A DNA stretch of 64,000 nt from Dickeya poaceiphila (GTDB lineage: Bacteria; Pseudomonadota; Gammaproteobacteria; Enterobacterales; Enterobacteriaceae), in the NCBI RefSeq assembly GCF_007858975.2, contig NZ_CP042220.2, positions 1,984,001 through 2,048,000 of the forward strand, written 5' to 3'. Of this stretch, positions 16,409 through 27,569 are shown piece after piece. Position 1 is the first letter of the stretch. Every line of letters begins with the position of its first letter. The notes under the pieces are model-generated. The model did no database searches. It saw nothing but the letters and a program-made list of their open reading frames with translations, and had not been told where the DNA came from. Position numbers and translations under genes: made by a program.

Positions 16409-16427
16409 TGATTGATAATCGTTATTA
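16409..16427. promoter_or_regulatory. Fur box upstream of feo
   Basis: TGATTGATAATCGTTATTA resembles the 19-base Fur consensus built from GATAAT and ATTATC half-sites. It lies between the FNR site and feoA, matching the repression by iron-loaded Fur known for E. coli feo. Confidence 0.65.
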
Positions 16428-16498
16428 GTTGCTTTGATGCATCGTCGCCGCGCGGTTCAACCGGCGGGATGTCGCACCTGTCAGTGAAGGAATGTCGT

Positions 16499-16738
16499 AT
16501 GGCTCTGAGTCTTCAAACGCTGCTTGATCTCCCTCTTAACGTCAATGCTGTGGTGGCGCGAATTCGTTCAACGGGCGAATACCAGCAGCGGCTGACCGAG
16601 CTTGGCATCCGCGTCGGCGGGCAGGTTCGTGTGATTCAGCGTGATGCCAATCAGCCGTTGATGCTAGCCGCCGGTGACAGCCGGGTGGCAATCAACTGGG
16701 AGATGGGTAAGCAGGTGTGGGTGTCGCCACAGCCATAA
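16499..16738 (+). CDS. feoA: FeoA-domain protein, first copy
   Basis: A 79-residue SH3-like FeoA-domain protein. ATG 16499 is chosen (AAGGA nine bases upstream); upstream in-frame codons overlap the Fur and FNR region. The sequence contains the domain hallmarks QRLTELGIRVGGQVRVI and SRVAINWEMGKQVWV. FeoA is a small cytosolic partner of the ferrous iron permease FeoB. E. coli has a single FeoA; here a second gene follows 102 bases downstream, giving feoA-feoA-feoB-feoC. The two share only the fold and a few motifs, so this is an ancient duplicate or a specialised subunit. Confidence 0.85.
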   Translation: MALSLQTLLDLPLNVNAVVARIRSTGEYQQRLTELGIRVGGQVRVIQRDANQPLMLAAGDSRVAINWEMGKQVWVSPQP

Positions 16739-16840
16739 TCAGCATTACAGCCGTTTTATAACCATTGTTTTCTAGAAAGACAGGTTCACGACAACAGTCG
16801 TTTCTCTGGTGCAACAAGTGAGTATGAGGGCAACACAGCG

Positions 16841-17068
16841 ATGACACTGGAAGCATTGGCAGTGGGCACACAGTGGCGTGTGCTGGGATTTCAGAAAGGA
16901 TCGGCGGATTACCGCAAACGTCTGCTGGCGCTGGGCGTTACGCCGGGGGTGGAGTTTTCGGTGTCGCGTGTGGCGCCGTTGGGCGACCCGATTGAGCTGC
17001 GTCTGCGCGGTGCCGCAATTAGCGTGCGTAAAGGCGAAGCACAGATTTTGATACTGGAAAAATGTTAA
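16841..17068 (+). CDS. feoA: Ferrous iron transport protein A
   Basis: A 75-residue protein that aligns with E. coli FeoA along its length (YRKRLLALGVTPGVEFSVSR, VAPLGDPIELRLRG, ISVRKGEA). It is the canonical FeoA of the operon, 22 bases upstream of feoB. It should interact with FeoB at the cytoplasmic face of the inner membrane and is needed for Fe(II) uptake. A terminal Cys is shared with E. coli FeoA (VEAVSC there, LEKC here). Confidence 0.93.
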   Translation: MTLEALAVGTQWRVLGFQKGSADYRKRLLALGVTPGVEFSVSRVAPLGDPIELRLRGAAISVRKGEAQILILEKC

Positions 17069-17090
17069 TCCGGGTAGGTAAGGATTTTTT

Positions 17091-19415
17091 ATGAGTACGC
17101 AACCCGTAATTTGCGTGGTGGGTAACCCGAACTGTGGCAAAACGACGTTATTCAACGTCCTGACCGGCGGTAAGCAGACCGTTGGCAACTGGCCGGGCGT
17201 GACGGTAGAAAAGAAAGTCGGAAGCTACCGTTATCAGCAGCAACAGGTGACGTTGGTGGATTTGCCGGGGGTGTACTCGCTGAATCCGTCTTCCGAAAGT
17301 TCGGAAGACGAACGGGTGGCGCGTGATTACATCCTGTCCGGCGAAGCCAATCTGGTACTGAATATCGTTGATGCCTCTAATCTGGAGCGAAATCTGTACC
17401 TCACCGCGCAGTTGCTGGATATGCAGGTGCCAATGGTGGTGGCCGTCAATATGATGGATATCGCCGCCGCACGTAAGCTGGATATTGATATCGCCGGTTT
17501 GCAGCAGCGTCTGGGATGCCCGGTCATCCCGATTACCGCCAGCCAGAAGAAAGGTATCGGGATGTTGCATGAGGTGTGCCATGCCGCGCTGGCGCAACCG
17601 GTGATTTCGGCGGTATCGATTCCTTACGATGCGCCGCTGAGCCAGGCCGCGCAGGCGATTGCGGATCAGTTGCAGGGGCAACCCGCGATTCGTAACCCCT
17701 ATTGGCTGGCAATTCAGTTGCTGGAAGGCGATGTGACGGTGCGTAACCGAGTACCTGCGGATACGCTGGCCTTTGCCGATGCCGAAGTGACCCGGCTGGT
17801 CGCCGAGTATGACGACGAGCTGGATATCTTTCTGGCGGACGCGCGTTATCAGTTTGTGGGAGCGGTAGCGCGTGAGGTGATCACCCGTCGTGGCGAAGCC
17901 TCTGCCACCCTGACCGACAAGATTGACCGCGTTGTGCTGCATCGTTTCTTCGGTATTCCGATCTTCCTGTTGGTGATGTACCTGATGTTTGTCTTCACCA
18001 TCAATATCGGCAGCGCCTTTACCGATTTCTTCGACAAGCTGTTCGGCACCCTGATGGTGGATGGGTTCGGTGAGCTGTTGCTGGCGTTGAATACCCCTGA
18101 ATGGCTGAAAACCCTGCTGGCGGATGGCGTGGGCGGCGGTATTCAGACCGTGTCCACCTTTATTCCGGTGATCGGCTGTCTGTATCTGTTCCTGTCCTGG
18201 CTGGAGGACTCCGGTTATATGGCGCGGGCGGCGTTCGTGATGGACCGGTTTATGCGCAGCATCGGTTTGCCGGGGAAAGCGTTTGTGCCGCTGATTGTCG
18301 GCTTTGGCTGCAACGTGCCTGCGGTGATGGCGACCCGCACCATGGAGCGCCATAGCGACCGTGTGGTGACGGTGATGATGGCGCCGTTTATGTCTTGCGG
18401 CGCGCGGTTGCCGGTATACGTGCTGTTTGCTTCCGCCTTGTTTGTCGAGGGGGGGCAGAATCTGGTGTTCGGGCTGTATCTGGTCGGTATCGCTGCGGCG
18501 ATTGCCACCGGCTTTTTGTTGAAAAATACAGCGCTGAAAGGCGATGCGTCCGCGTTTGTCATGGAGATTCCGCCTTATCACCTGCCCAGCCTGCGCAGCG
18601 TGCTGATCCGTACCTGGGAGCGCCTGAAAGGGTTCCTGTTGCGTGCCGGACGGCTGATTGTGGTGGTGGTGACGGTGCTGGGTTTTCTTAACTCGATGGG
18701 GACGGACGGCTCCTTTGGTAATCAGAATACCCAGAAGTCGGTGCTGTCGGCGGTGGGACAAGCGATTGTGCCGGTATTTAAACCGATGGGAATTCGGGAA
18801 GAGAACTGGCCGGCGGCAGTCGGTGTATTCACCGGAATTTTCGCCAAGGAAGCGGTTGTCGGTACGTTGGATTCACTGTATGGCGCGATGGCGGCGTCGC
18901 AGGGCGGCAATGCGAAAGCAGAGGAAAAAACGTTTAGCTTGCTCGGTGGTGTTCAGGGCGCGTTGGCAACCATTCCGGAAAATCTCGGCAAACTGGGGGA
19001 CGCGGTGCTTAACCCGTTGGGGATCAATGTTGGTGATTTGAGTGATACCGCCACGATTGCCAAAGATAATAAATTTTCCGTGACCTCACTGACGGTGATA
19101 GGCCAGCTTTTTGATGGTCAACTGGGCGCGTTCAGCTACCTGTTGATGGTGCTGTTATATATCCCTTGCGTGGCGGCGGTATCGGCCATCTGGCGTGAGG
19201 TGGGTACCGCCTGGACGCTGTTCTGTGCCGGATGGACCATCCAGATTGGGTATAGCACCTCGGTAGTGGTATATCAGATTGGGCGTTTTGGTCAGCACCC
19301 GCTGTATTCGCTGTGCGTGCTGTTGGGCGTTGCCGCGATGTTGTGTGTCACCGTGATGCTGTTGCGTCGCAATGGCTTGCAACGCCAGCGTGTGCCGGTA
19401 GGGGAAGTGGAATAA
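17091..19415 (+). CDS. feoB: Ferrous iron permease FeoB
   Basis: A 774-residue inner-membrane Fe(II) transporter with an N-terminal G protein domain. The GTPase motifs are clear: P-loop GNPNCGKTT near residues 10-18, DLPGVYSL near 56-63 and NMMD near 120. Membrane segments begin near residue 285 and include the Cys-containing gate motifs VGFGCNVPAVMATRT and FMSCGARLPVYV. The length matches E. coli FeoB (773). It has a GGTAAGGA ribosome site ahead of ATG 17091 and is followed by feoC. It moves Fe(II) into the cytoplasm, mainly without oxygen. Confidence 0.97.
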   Translation: MSTQPVICVVGNPNCGKTTLFNVLTGGKQTVGNWPGVTVEKKVGSYRYQQQQVTLVDLPGVYSLNPSSESSEDERVARDYILSGEANLVLNIVDASNLERNLYLTAQLLDMQVPMVVAVNMMDIAAARKLDIDIAGLQQRLGCPVIPITASQKKGIGMLHEVCHAALAQPVISAVSIPYDAPLSQAAQAIADQLQGQPAIRNPYWLAIQLLEGDVTVRNRVPADTLAFADAEVTRLVAEYDDELDIFLADARYQFVGAVAREVITRRGEASATLTDKIDRVVLHRFFGIPIFLLVMYLMFVFTINIGSAFTDFFDKLFGTLMVDGFGELLLALNTPEWLKTLLADGVGGGIQTVSTFIPVIGCLYLFLSWLEDSGYMARAAFVMDRFMRSIGLPGKAFVPLIVGFGCNVPAVMATRTMERHSDRVVTVMMAPFMSCGARLPVYVLFASALFVEGGQNLVFGLYLVGIAAAIATGFLLKNTALKGDASAFVMEIPPYHLPSLRSVLIRTWERLKGFLLRAGRLIVVVVTVLGFLNSMGTDGSFGNQNTQKSVLSAVGQAIVPVFKPMGIREENWPAAVGVFTGIFAKEAVVGTLDSLYGAMAASQGGNAKAEEKTFSLLGGVQGALATIPENLGKLGDAVLNPLGINVGDLSDTATIAKDNKFSVTSLTVIGQLFDGQLGAFSYLLMVLLYIPCVAAVSAIWREVGTAWTLFCAGWTIQIGYSTSVVVYQIGRFGQHPLYSLCVLLGVAAMLCVTVMLLRRNGLQRQRVPVGEVE

Positions 19416-19448
19416 GCAGTCAGGCGGGCCTACACCCGCCGGGGAGAG

Positions 19449-19673
19449 ATGATGACGCTACTCGAATTGCGGGATTTTGTCCGCGAAAGAAAAAAGGTGT
19501 CGCTGCAAGACATCAGCACCGCTTTTCAGGCAGAGCCGGGTGTGGTGGAAGGAATGCTGGAGGTGTGGGTGCAAAAAGGCAAAATCCGCTTTCACAGCGG
19601 TGAAGCGGCACCAAAATGCGGTGGCTGCTGCGGCTGCGATAAGAGTCTTGGTCAATATTACGAGTGGTTGTAA
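19449..19673 (+). CDS. feoC: FeoC, Fe-S winged-helix regulator of Feo
   Basis: A 74-residue protein with a winged-helix fold (LLELRDFVRERKKVSLQDIS) and a Cys cluster, CGGCCGC, near residues 57-63, the putative Fe-S ligand region typical of FeoC. FeoC binds FeoB and protects it from proteolysis in Salmonella, and may sense oxygen. The gene is 33 bases after feoB, with GGGGAGAG just before the first of two ATG codons (19449 or 19452). Confidence 0.92.
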   Translation: MMTLLELRDFVRERKKVSLQDISTAFQAEPGVVEGMLEVWVQKGKIRFHSGEAAPKCGGCCGCDKSLGQYYEWL

Positions 19674-19681
19674 CTTTCGCA

Positions 19682-19707
19682 GGCCGACGGATATCGAGCC
19701 GTCGGCC
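19682..19707. terminator. Hairpin after feoC
   Basis: GGCCGACGG and CCGTCGGCC form a nine-pair stem around a short loop at the end of the feo operon. There is no clear T tract, so it may terminate weakly or protect the mRNA end. Confidence 0.5.
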
Positions 19708-19942
19708 CAGGTTCCTGTCTTGTGGCGACGGTTGTCGTCAGTCTCTGTGTTGGTGAGTTGCTAAGCTGTGACTGGCTTTCATTGATTGCGCGTCTGGCAT
19801 GATTGCAGGTTCGCGGCCCTGAATGATGGGCGGCCTGAGGTGGTTGTGTCAGGTGGAAAGCCAATAAAAACTGACCTGACGCAATATGTGGCACTGACAC
19901 CCTCTACATAATGAAATTTGTAATCCATCGGAGGGGGTGATG

Positions 19943-21211
19943 ATGGAAAAATTGCTTGATCGTTTTCTGAATTATGTTGCGTTTGATACCCAGTCCAAGC
20001 CGGGTGTACGGCAGGTGCCGAGCACAGAAGGGCAATTGAAACTGGCGCAGGCATTGCGACAGGAATTAACTGAGCTGGGGCTTGAGCAGGTATCTATCAG
20101 TAAGCACGGCTGTGTGGTGGCGACGTTACCGGCCAATGTGGCCTGGCCGGTGCCGGTGGTTGGATTTATCGCCCATATGGATACCGCGCCGGATTTCAGC
20201 GGTAAGCATGTCAACCCGCAGATTGTGGAAAATTACCGTGGCGGTGATATTGCTTTAGGCATGGGTGACGAAGTGCTGTCACCGGTGATGTTCCCGGTGC
20301 TACATCATCTGTTGGGGCACACGCTGATTACGACCGACGGCAAAACGCTGCTGGGCGCGGATGACAAAGCGGGAATCGCGGAGATCATGACTGCGCTGGT
20401 GCGGCTGAAAAAGCGCCAGATCCCACACGGCGAGATTCGCATTGCCTTTACGCCGGATGAGGAAGTCGGTAAGGGTGCACAACATTTTGATGTTGAAGCA
20501 TTCCGCGCTGAATGGGCTTACACGGTAGATGGCGGCGGTGTGGGTGAGCTGGAGTATGAAAACTTCAATGCAGCGTCGGCGGTGGTGAAGATTATCGGCA
20601 ACAATGTGCATCCCGGTTATGCCAAAGGGGTAATGGTTAATGCGTTGTCGCTGGCGACGCGGTTTCATCAACGCGTACCGGTCGATGAGACACCGGAACA
20701 GACCGAAGGCTATCAGGGCTTTTACCACCTGCACAGTATGAAAGGGAGCGTGGAGCGGGCTGAACTGCACTACAGCATCCGGGATTTTGAGCGTGATGGC
20801 TTTGAACGGCGTAAGAAAACCCTGCTGGATATTGCTGAGACGGTGGGGAAAGGGCTGCATCCGGATTGTTATATCGAAGTCACGATGACTGACAGCTACT
20901 ACAACATGCGCGAGCAGGTGGAGCAGTATCCGCATATTATCGCGCTGGCCCAGCAGGCGATGCATGATTGCGGCATCACGCCGTTGATGCAGCCGATTCG
21001 CGGTGGTACTGATGGCGCGCAACTGTCCTTCCGGGGGCTGCCGTGCCCCAATCTATTCACTGGTGGCTACAATGCGCATGGTAAACACGAGTTTGTGACG
21101 CTGGAAGGGATGGAAAGCGCTGTTGCGGTAATCATGCGTATCGCCGAGTTGACCGCATTACGGGCCAAAACCCGGCAGACCAGCAGTGAGAACGTTTCGG
21201 TTAAAGCCTGA
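19943..21211 (+). CDS. pepT: Peptidase T (tripeptidase)
   Basis: A 422-residue M20-family zinc aminopeptidase that removes N-terminal residues from tripeptides in the cytosol. Metal and catalytic motifs are visible: [24 protein letters not shown] and [11 protein letters not shown], plus a C-terminal [15 protein letters not shown] 19937 and ATG codons at 19940 and 19943 are in frame; 19943 is preferred because it aligns with the E. coli start and lies eight bases after GGAGG. In E. coli, pepT is FNR-activated and sits next to roxA and phoQP, the same order as here. Confidence 0.95.
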   Translation: MEKLLDRFLNYVAFDTQSKPGVRQVPSTEGQLKLAQALRQELTELGLEQVSISKHGCVVATLPANVAWPVPVVGFIAHMDTAPDFSGKHVNPQIVENYRGGDIALGMGDEVLSPVMFPVLHHLLGHTLITTDGKTLLGADDKAGIAEIMTALVRLKKRQIPHGEIRIAFTPDEEVGKGAQHFDVEAFRAEWAYTVDGGGVGELEYENFNAASAVVKIIGNNVHPGYAKGVMVNALSLATRFHQRVPVDETPEQTEGYQGFYHLHSMKGSVERAELHYSIRDFERDGFERRKKTLLDIAETVGKGLHPDCYIEVTMTDSYYNMREQVEQYPHIIALAQQAMHDCGITPLMQPIRGGTDGAQLSFRGLPCPNLFTGGYNAHGKHEFVTLEGMESAVAVIMRIAELTALRAKTRQTSSENVSVKA

Positions 21212-21276
21212 TGGCGTTGGTGGGCTGCCGACAATATTACAGAAGGCAATTCACAGAAGGCAATATCACAGCAATA

Positions 21277-21312
21277 ACACAGAAGACGCCAGCAGGCGTC
21301 TTCTGTGTTTTA
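21277..21312. terminator. Bidirectional terminator between pepT and roxA
   Basis: ACACAGAAGACGCC (21277-21290) and GGCGTCTTCTGTGT (21295-21308) form a 14-pair stem with a four-base loop followed by TTTAA. It serves the convergent pepT and roxA genes. Confidence 0.9.
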
Positions 21313-21332
21313 AGCGGCGGTAACAGTGATAA

Positions 21333-22454
21333 TCAGTCGACAAAATACCAGTAACCGCTGTTCACCAGTGCAGTCAATTGGGCGAGGAATGAGGGGTCAT
21401 CCAGCGCATCGCCAAGGCATTCGGCAGTCAGTACGTCATATTGTGCCAGTGCGGCTATCGCTTGCGGCTGGTGGCCGCTCAGACGCTCGCCGTTAACGAA
21501 ACACTCTTCGCCGATACGTAACACCCGCAATCCGCCAAGACGGCGCAACGCTTCGCCCTGCTGGATCAGATCGTATACCTCGCCCGGCTGATAAGGCGGC
21601 TCCGGCGGCGCCAGATCCAGTTCATGACGCGATTGGGAAACAAATTCTCCGAACCACTGACGGAAGGCATCTTTATGCTGCACCAGATCCAGCATCATGT
21701 TCTGAAGCTTATCCAGTTCCTGCGGCAGCACGTCTGCCGGGTGGGTACGCGTGGGAATGTCTGGATCGCTGTAGCGCTGGCCGCCTAACTCACGGGATAA
21801 CACATAATCGGCAAAGCCGCTGACCAGCTCACGGGCGCTGGGCGCACGAAAGCCGACCGAGTAGTTGAGCGAATTTTCCAGCGAGTAGCCTTCATGCGGA
21901 AAACTGGGCGGAATGTAGAGGATATCGCCGGGTTCCAGCTCTTCATCGATAATAGCGTCAAACGGGGCCACCTGTAGCAGGTCAGGGTGTGGGCAGTGCT
22001 GCTTCATTGGCACTTTGTCACCGACGCGCCAGCGGCGGCGGCCAGTGCCCTGAATGATGAAGACATCGTACTGATCAAGATGCGGGCCGACGCCGCCGCC
22101 CGGCACCGAGAAAGAAATCATCAGGTCGTCAATGCGCCAGTCGGGCAACTGACGGAAAGGGCGCATCAGTGCGGCGCAAGGTTCATGCCAGTGATCGACC
22201 GCCTGCACCAGCAAAGACCAGTTGCTTTCTCCCAGATGGTCATAGCGCTCGAACGGACCGTGACTGACATCCCAGCGGCCATCCTGATGGCTGACCAGTC
22301 GGCTGTCTACTTCGTTTTCCATCGCAAGCCCGGCCAGTTCGTCCGGGGTAATGGGGTCGATAAAATGATGGAAACCACTTTTGATGATGACCGGTTGTTT
22401 TTGCCAGTGGTGTGTCAGGAAATTTTGCCAGTCGAGATTAAGTTGGTAGTTCAT
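21333..22454 (-). CDS. roxA: Ribosomal protein uL16 arginine hydroxylase (50S oxygenase)
   Basis: A 373-residue Fe(II)/2-oxoglutarate oxygenase of the JmjC-like ROX family, the same length as E. coli RoxA (YcfD), which hydroxylates an arginine of ribosomal protein uL16. The iron ligands are His125 and Asp127 (GGGVGPHLDQYD) and His187 (FPHEGY). The start at 22454 (MNYQLNLDWQ) aligns with E. coli; the 22 codons upstream are non-homologous. It is convergent with pepT and followed upstream by phoQ, the E. coli order. Confidence 0.95.
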   Translation of the reverse strand: MNYQLNLDWQNFLTHHWQKQPVIIKSGFHHFIDPITPDELAGLAMENEVDSRLVSHQDGRWDVSHGPFERYDHLGESNWSLLVQAVDHWHEPCAALMRPFRQLPDWRIDDLMISFSVPGGGVGPHLDQYDVFIIQGTGRRRWRVGDKVPMKQHCPHPDLLQVAPFDAIIDEELEPGDILYIPPSFPHEGYSLENSLNYSVGFRAPSARELVSGFADYVLSRELGGQRYSDPDIPTRTHPADVLPQELDKLQNMMLDLVQHKDAFRQWFGEFVSQSRHELDLAPPEPPYQPGEVYDLIQQGEALRRLGGLRVLRIGEECFVNGERLSGHQPQAIAALAQYDVLTAECLGDALDDPSFLAQLTALVNSGYWYFVD

Positions 22455-22602
22455 AACGCATTTCCAGTAACAGGGAGCTATCGGCAAGTATAACGAAGTC
22501 GCCGCGATAGTGTTCGCCATTCATTCACAGATGAGACGGCAGGCTGAAAAGTTCTGGCTAACTCAATCGACGGCAGACGATAATTGGCAGTGTTGTGTAT
22601 GG

Positions 22603-24045
22603 CTAACCAAGGTGCTGTTGGCCGAAAATCGCTTCCACTTTGGCCCCGCCGAGCTGGCTGGCGCCAATCAGGATTTCTCCCTGATATTGCTCGATGATTT
22701 CTGCCGCAACCGATAGCCCTATGCCCTGACCGGGGCGCAATGTGTCCGCCCGTTGCCCGCGCTGGAAAATGACCTCCCGTTTACTGTCGGGAATACCGGG
22801 ACCGTCATCTTCAATCACCAGATGCAATTTTTGACCGGAATAACGAGCGCTGATTTCTACGAATTCCAGACAGTATTTACAGGCGTTGTCGAGAATATTC
22901 CCCATCACTTCCATGAAATCGTTTTTTTCGCCAATGAAGGTCAGTTCCGGGGCGATATCCATGGTCAGCACCACGCCTTTACGTTGGTACACTTTGTTCA
23001 GCGCTGAACAGAGCGCGTCCAGTTGTGCTGGAACGGAATGAACTTCCCGCGTGATGGTCAGGTGTTCGGTTCTCATGCTGGCGCGGTGCAGGTAATAGCC
23101 GATTTGTTGCGAGATGCGGCTGATTTGCGTCAGCATGATCGGCTCGGCTTGCTCAATGGTTAGCTCTTTGCCGGTACGTAGCGAGCGCAGCGTAGTTTGT
23201 AATACGGCCAACGGCGTTTTCAGGCTGTGGGTCAGGTCGGTGAGGGTGGTGCGGTATTTGTGATAGCGCTGGCGCTCATTGTTCAGTAGCGTGTTGAGGT
23301 TACGCACCAGACTGGTCAGTTCCTGCGGCGGATTTTCGTCCAGATGCTCGCGAGAGCCGTGCTCCAGCTCGCTTATTTGATGCACCAGATGCTTGATTGG
23401 CCTCAGGCTCCAGTGCGCCGCCAGCCACAACAGCGGCAAGACCAGTAGCAGGTGAGCGATAAACACGTAGCGGAACCATTCCCATACCATATCCGATTGT
23501 TGCAATTCCTGCGGCACGCGGTCCACCACTACGATCACCATCTTGGGCAGACGCTCAGACGCCGGGTAAACATTAACGGCAATCGAATGGGTGAACGGTG
23601 TTTTATCTTCTGAGCTGTAGGCGTGCAATTTATCCAGCATTTGCGGATCGCTGCCTTGCAATACCGCATTACTGGTGTTGGAGTCAGCATCCAGCTCGTG
23701 ATAGTCGGTTTTTTCCAGCCATTCAGGTTTGATCTGCGATTCCATTTCCGGAACGGCACGTTCCCGCCATAGTAGCTTGCCGTACTGATCGTAGATAAAC
23801 ACCAGCGTGGGGTAATTAATGTCGATTTCAGGCGGCGTGGCGATGGTGAGCTGATTGTCGTGCCATTGCGCCAGACTGTAGAACAGGTTGCTTTCACCGC
23901 GCAGCAGGCGGAACGACGTTTTGTCGAAACTGAAGCTGTATCCCACCACGGCAACAATGCCGTAGGAGAGCGTTAACGCCAGCACCACCGCGGCGGTTGC
24001 GATAAGAAAGCGAAAACGCAGCGAAAAAGGAGATTTTCTCAACAT
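22603..24045 (-). CDS. phoQ: Sensor kinase PhoQ
   Basis: A 480-residue inner-membrane histidine kinase of the PhoPQ system. Membrane segments lie near 13-36 and 193-212, flanking a periplasmic sensor; HAMP follows at about 213-265, His273 lies in [16 protein letters not shown], and the ATPase has the N box [10 protein letters not shown] and EDDGPGIP. It is very similar to E. coli PhoQ. The periplasmic acidic cluster that contacts the membrane through divalent cations in E. coli (EDDDDAE) is here SSEDKT, much less acidic. ATG 24045 is chosen; a TTG at 24060 is possible. It lies 33 bases after phoP, one operon. Confidence 0.96.
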   Translation of the reverse strand: MLRKSPFSLRFRFLIATAAVVLALTLSYGIVAVVGYSFSFDKTSFRLLRGESNLFYSLAQWHDNQLTIATPPEIDINYPTLVFIYDQYGKLLWRERAVPEMESQIKPEWLEKTDYHELDADSNTSNAVLQGSDPQMLDKLHAYSSEDKTPFTHSIAVNVYPASERLPKMVIVVVDRVPQELQQSDMVWEWFRYVFIAHLLLVLPLLWLAAHWSLRPIKHLVHQISELEHGSREHLDENPPQELTSLVRNLNTLLNNERQRYHKYRTTLTDLTHSLKTPLAVLQTTLRSLRTGKELTIEQAEPIMLTQISRISQQIGYYLHRASMRTEHLTITREVHSVPAQLDALCSALNKVYQRKGVVLTMDIAPELTFIGEKNDFMEVMGNILDNACKYCLEFVEISARYSGQKLHLVIEDDGPGIPDSKREVIFQRGQRADTLRPGQGIGLSVAAEIIEQYQGEILIGASQLGGAKVEAIFGQQHLG

Positions 24046-24078
24046 GTTGTCCAGAGTCAAATAGGCCGCCCAGAATGG

Positions 24079-24747
24079 TTAGATATCGAAGCGATAGCCC
24101 TGCCCGCGAACGGTGGTGATGACATCGTGGGAGTCGGCGGACTGCAGTTTTTTACGCAGTCGTCCCATGAGTACGTCAATAGTATGGCTTTCTCGCAATT
24201 CGGCGTCTGGATACAGTTGCAGCATCAGCGACTCCTTGCTGACCACCTTGCCGTTGTTGCGGATCAGCGTTTCGATGATGGTATATTCAAATGCGGTCAG
24301 CCTGACCGATTCGCCATGTACTAACAATTCCCGGCGCGACAGGTCTACCTCAAAGGGCGGCAGACTGATGATTTGAGAAGCCAGGCCGCTGTTGCGGCGC
24401 ATCAGTGCCTGCATCCGCGCTACCACTTCCTCGATGTGAAACGGTTTGGTGACGTAATCATCGGCTCCGGCTTCCAGTACCGCCACTTTTTCCTGCCAGC
24501 TTTCTCTGGCGGTGAGCACCAGAATCGGTAGTTTGATCTGATGCGTGCGCCAGCGGCGAATCAGACTGGTGCCATCTTCCACCGGCAGACCCAGATCGAT
24601 AATGGCGATGTCCGGCGCATGTTCCTGAAGGAAATAATCCGCTTCTTTCGCATCCGCTGCCGCATCAACCTGATGCCCCATTTCATTCAACTGGACATTT
24701 AGGTGATGACGCAATAGAACATTATCTTCAACGACAAGAATGCGCAT
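24079..24747 (-). CDS. phoP: Response regulator PhoP
   Basis: A 222-residue OmpR-type regulator. The receiver domain has the phosphoacceptor Asp51 (IIDLGLP) and a conserved Lys (YVTKPF); the C-terminal winged helix ends with [11 protein letters not shown]. It controls magnesium starvation, acid and antimicrobial-peptide responses and, in soft-rot bacteria, virulence traits. The start MRILVVED at 24747 has GAGGA eight bases upstream; six codons upstream of it are not conserved. I did not find two clear direct GTTTA half-sites with the proper spacing upstream, so autoregulation is not visible. Confidence 0.96.
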   Translation of the reverse strand: MRILVVEDNVLLRHHLNVQLNEMGHQVDAAADAKEADYFLQEHAPDIAIIDLGLPVEDGTSLIRRWRTHQIKLPILVLTARESWQEKVAVLEAGADDYVTKPFHIEEVVARMQALMRRNSGLASQIISLPPFEVDLSRRELLVHGESVRLTAFEYTIIETLIRNNGKVVSKESLMLQLYPDAELRESHTIDVLMGRLRKKLQSADSHDVITTVRGQGYRFDI

Positions 24748-25000
24748 GACGTTTTCCTCGGTCATTTTCCTGATGAGAGCTATTAAACGTTTCGTGAGCT
24801 ATCCAAACGTAGTGAACGGCCAACATGTTGTACAGAGCTTGTTGTGCGTGCCTGCACACTTACCGCAATTCGGGATAGTCAAAAGCAGAATTATCCTATT
24901 TATGGCGGGTGTGTCAGCATTATCCACAGTTGTTTTCAACTGAGGCTAAACAATCAGGCAGGAAATAAGTCGGGCGGCACTGATGCCGCCCACAGCGTAG

Positions 25001-26392
<1,392 letters not shown>

Positions 26393-26525
26393 TCAAATAA
26401 AAAATAATAGATTGATTACCGTCAGCCTGACGCATGACAAATAGCATCATCATCAACAGTATCGCATGATGGCGGCCTAACCGGAATAAGCTGCTGTCTT
26501 CAATCAGTAAGTGTGTCCATTCGGA

Positions 26526-27158
26526 TCAACTGCGGCATCGGGACAGCATCTCCTGTGCGTGGCGTATCAGCTTATTGCGGGAAAACATCAATTGCAGCCG
26601 ACTACCGCCTACCTGCTGCCAAAGCACCGCCGCACGAATCCCGGCGAGCAACACGGCTCGTACCTTGGCTTGAATCTGTGGGTTTTTCAGCACGTCCTGT
26701 GCGCCAGTTACCTGAATGCGCGGGCCGAGTTTGCTGATGATATCCACGTAAATGCCCCCCAGCACATTGATAAAGGTATCCGACAACAGATCGTAATGTT
26801 CCAGTTGTCGATCCAACTGCTTGATGCGATTGCCCAGTTCATTCAGCGCATCGCGGTTGTTGTTCAGACGGCGCTCCAGCACCATCAGGCTGAACGTGTA
26901 GCGGGATAGCTCAGCACCTAGCCCTTCGCGTGAGGAGTTAAGAATGCCCAGCAGGGTTTCCAGGCCGATTTTTAGGTGGCATTCCGTGTTGTCAAACACA
27001 TCCAACGTACTGGACGGGTTAATATTCATGATGCTCTTCAGTGACGTTTTTAACGCATCGGCATTGCAACTGCCCTGATGTGCCAATTGCTGCACCAAAT
27101 GAGCAGACTGGCAGATTCCTGCCATTGCCAGCGTAATGTCATGATAATTTTTCGCCAC
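26526..27158 (-). CDS. hflD: High-frequency lysogenization protein HflD
   Basis: A 210-residue HflD, an inner-membrane-associated helical protein that in E. coli restrains phage lambda CII. It has the conserved N-terminus [18 protein letters not shown] and C-terminal [11 protein letters not shown]. It starts with GTG 27158, five bases after AGGAG, aligned with E. coli HflD; the upstream ATG codons at 27176-27179 lack homology. It lies between mnmA and purB as in E. coli. Confidence 0.93.
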   Translation of the reverse strand: MAKNYHDITLAMAGICQSAHLVQQLAHQGSCNADALKTSLKSIMNINPSSTLDVFDNTECHLKIGLETLLGILNSSREGLGAELSRYTFSLMVLERRLNNNRDALNELGNRIKQLDRQLEHYDLLSDTFINVLGGIYVDIISKLGPRIQVTGAQDVLKNPQIQAKVRAVLLAGIRAAVLWQQVGGSRLQLMFSRNKLIRHAQEMLSRCRS

Positions 27159-27528
27159 AATTACTCCTGTCAACATCATCTGGCTGGTGTGGGAATCCGG
27201 AATAAAACCGGAGCACGTTGTACCGTTTGTATTTTCGGTTCAGCCCCAGAGCAAAAATAAAAGTCGGTGGATATCGCCCACGTTTGCAATTACTCCACCT
27301 AAAGCACTCGCTCAACCTAAAAAAGGCGGTGATCATGCCATAAAAATCAGGATGAACCCAGCGTCAACCCGGTAAAATCCCGCACAGGTTGAAAATCGTC
27401 TTACCTGATCGTTCGATAATGCAAAGTTTAGTGTCACGACAACGGAAATGGTGCCCATACTGTGTTTTATTTGACACAGCGCATAGTGTGATTGGCTTGT
27501 TTTGAGGGGCGAACCCGGAAACAACAAA
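27159..27528. other. Intergenic stretch between hflD and mnmA
   Basis: About 370 bases with no supported gene. E. coli has these genes nearly adjacent, so this gap is an insertion or remnant relative to that arrangement. I see no repeat or clear promoter other than the terminator at its right end. Confidence 0.5.
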
Positions 27529-27547
27529 GGGAACCACCAGGGTTCCC
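27529..27547 (-). terminator. Terminator after mnmA
   Basis: GGGAACC and GGTTCCC form a stem around ACCAG; on the minus strand the hairpin is followed by a T-rich TTTGTTGTTT. Confidence 0.7.
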
Positions 27548-27569
27548 GTTGGTTAGTTTGATTGGGCGA

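Noticed and set aside
17148..18761. 537-codon open frame antisense to feoB
   Set aside because: The product is rich in His, Gln and Arg, as expected from the shadow of a GC-rich gene, and feoB on the other strand is unmistakable.
24748..25000. PhoP box search upstream of phoP
   Set aside because: Two GTTT-like half-sites exist but their spacing does not fit the direct repeat with five-base gap, so no operator is called.
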